Shown piece after piece: positions 63,329 to 64,000 of a stretch of DNA of 64,000 nt; the stretch's first letter is position 1; the number at the start of each line of letters is the position of its first letter. Location of the stretch: assembly GCF_016623495.1 (NCBI RefSeq), contig NZ_JAEHHL010000006.1, forward strand, positions 248,001 to 312,000, given 5' to 3'. The translations under genes were made by a program, and so were the position numbers. The DNA comes from Thermohalobaculum xanthum (GTDB lineage Bacteria > Pseudomonadota > Alphaproteobacteria > Rhodobacterales > Rhodobacteraceae). The notes beneath the pieces are model-generated. The model worked only from the letters and a program-made list of their open reading frames with translations. It had not been told where the DNA came from and made no database searches.

Positions 63329-64000
63329 AGCCGGCGGTCTCCATTCTCATCCCATGTTTCAATGCTGAGCACTGCGTGGGAGATTCCATTGAGAGCGCGC
63401 TGGCGCAGACATGGTCTGATAGCGAGATCATCGTATTCGACGACGGCTCGGTTGACTCTAGCCCAGAGATCATTCGTAGCTTCGGCGATCGCATTCGCTT
63501 CGAGAGTAGCTTGAACCAAGGTGCGGCCATGGCTCGCAACCGGCTGCTCGAGCTAGCGCGAGGTGAGTGGCTTCAGTATCTTGATGCCGACGACAAACTG
63601 GCGCCTGATAAATTGCGGTCAAACCTCGAAGTGGTTCAGTCCGAGCCAAACGTTGATGTATTGGTTGGGCCTGTTGAGGTTGAACATTTGAGGCGCGGGG
63701 CGGTTCGCACGCGAGAAATCATGCCGGCTCATAGGTTTCAGGGCAGTGTGGACTCTTGGCGCATGTTGGCGCTTTGGGAGCTCCCTCAAACCGGAGGGCC
63801 ACTCTGGCGGAGGAGCGCGCTGCTTGATGTTGGTGGCTGGCGGAAAGACCAGCCGTGCTGTCAGGAACACGAACTATATCTGCGACTCCTCATGGCCGGG
63901 AAGAAGTTCACCTTCACGAATTTCGTTGGAGCTGTGTACCGGCGGTTCGAGACGGGAACCCTCTCGACCCAGGATATGCCTCTTGTCCGCCGCGAGCGCC
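63325..64000 (+). CDS. GT2-family glycosyltransferase, cut by the window edge
   Basis: Starting from TTG at 63325 (TTGA overlap with the sulfotransferase stop) the frame reads MKPAVSILIPCFNAEHCVGD, then IIVFDDGSVDSSPEIIRSFG and WLQYLDADDKLAPDKLRSNL, the GT-A signature with a DAD metal motif near 92. LWRRSALLDVGGWRKDQPCC and QEHELYLRLLMAG near 190-202 follow. At least 225 residues are encoded before the sequence ends, about two thirds of a normal GT2 of this type. It is the last visible gene of the glycosyltransferase run and is likely part of the same operon. Confidence 0.88.
   Translation, partial: MKPAVSILIPCFNAEHCVGDSIESALAQTWSDSEIIVFDDGSVDSSPEIIRSFGDRIRFESSLNQGAAMARNRLLELARGEWLQYLDADDKLAPDKLRSNLEVVQSEPNVDVLVGPVEVEHLRRGAVRTREIMPAHRFQGSVDSWRMLALWELPQTGGPLWRRSALLDVGGWRKDQPCCQEHELYLRLLMAGKKFTFTNFVGAVYRRFETGTLSTQDMPLVRRER

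Overview
The window looks like chromosomal DNA of a GC-rich alphaproteobacterium, most likely Rhodobacterales (Rhodobacter/Roseobacter relatives). The reasons are the gene families present (GbcAB betaine demethylation, DgcN/DgcA D-glutamate use, OpgH/OpgC glucans, a SAM-II-like leader before metY, a TIGR04176-type EPS regulator), the very high third-position GC, and many GTG/TTG starts with 4-bp stop/start overlaps. Species cannot be named from the sequence alone.

The left half (1-31.8 kb) is mostly core metabolism in short operons: purM (partial), a CAT-anticodon tRNA, azoR with a divergent LysR regulator, a CxxCxxCC protein, pgi-pgm behind a decayed sugar-kinase remnant, gbcA-gbcB, a VOC dioxygenase, tRNA-Phe, a YeeE/YedE transporter with a DUF302 protein, a TPR protein coupled to an OpgC-like acyltransferase, a RibD-like reductase with a cytochrome b561, and a divergent four-gene set (dehydrogenase, 6-pyruvoyl-tetrahydropterin-synthase-like protein, glycosyltransferase, methyltransferase) that looks like a modified-pterin pathway. 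These are followed by opgH, the D-glutamate operon dgcN-dgcA-transaminase, metY with its candidate riboswitch, rlmB, tRNA-Tyr and an HD-domain protein. Remnants of a serine recombinase, a sugar kinase and perhaps a cyclase lie between the intact genes.

The right half (31.8-64 kb) is an exopolysaccharide/capsule locus. It begins with a decayed IS3-family transposase (minus) and UDP-glucuronate decarboxylase. Next come group-4-capsule-like secretion genes (YjbF/GfcB, YjbH/GfcD, Wza) with small secreted unknowns, a CHASE2 class III cyclase, a FecR-domain protein and an RfaH/NusG paralogue. On the minus strand runs a unit of Wzc-like tyrosine kinase, HPr-kinase-like ATPase, PqqD-like protein with a Tat signal and six-Cys tail, and nucleotidyltransferase. 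A second decayed copy of a related IS3 element, in the opposite orientation, follows at about 52.1-52.6 kb. After it the base composition drops sharply and a + strand run encodes glycosyltransferases, an EPS-associated winged-helix regulator, an ABC exporter (Wzm/Wzt), a pyruvyl-transferase family protein and a sulfotransferase, ending in a glycosyltransferase cut by the window edge.

Read together, the right half could make, decorate (xylose, pyruvate, sulfate) and export an acidic surface polysaccharide, with control by tyrosine phosphorylation, antitermination and possibly cAMP/cGMP. The least explained part is the HprK-like / PqqD-Tat-Cys / nucleotidyltransferase module at 46.9-49.5 kb. 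The second is the putative pterin-glycoside cluster at 16.9-21.5 kb.
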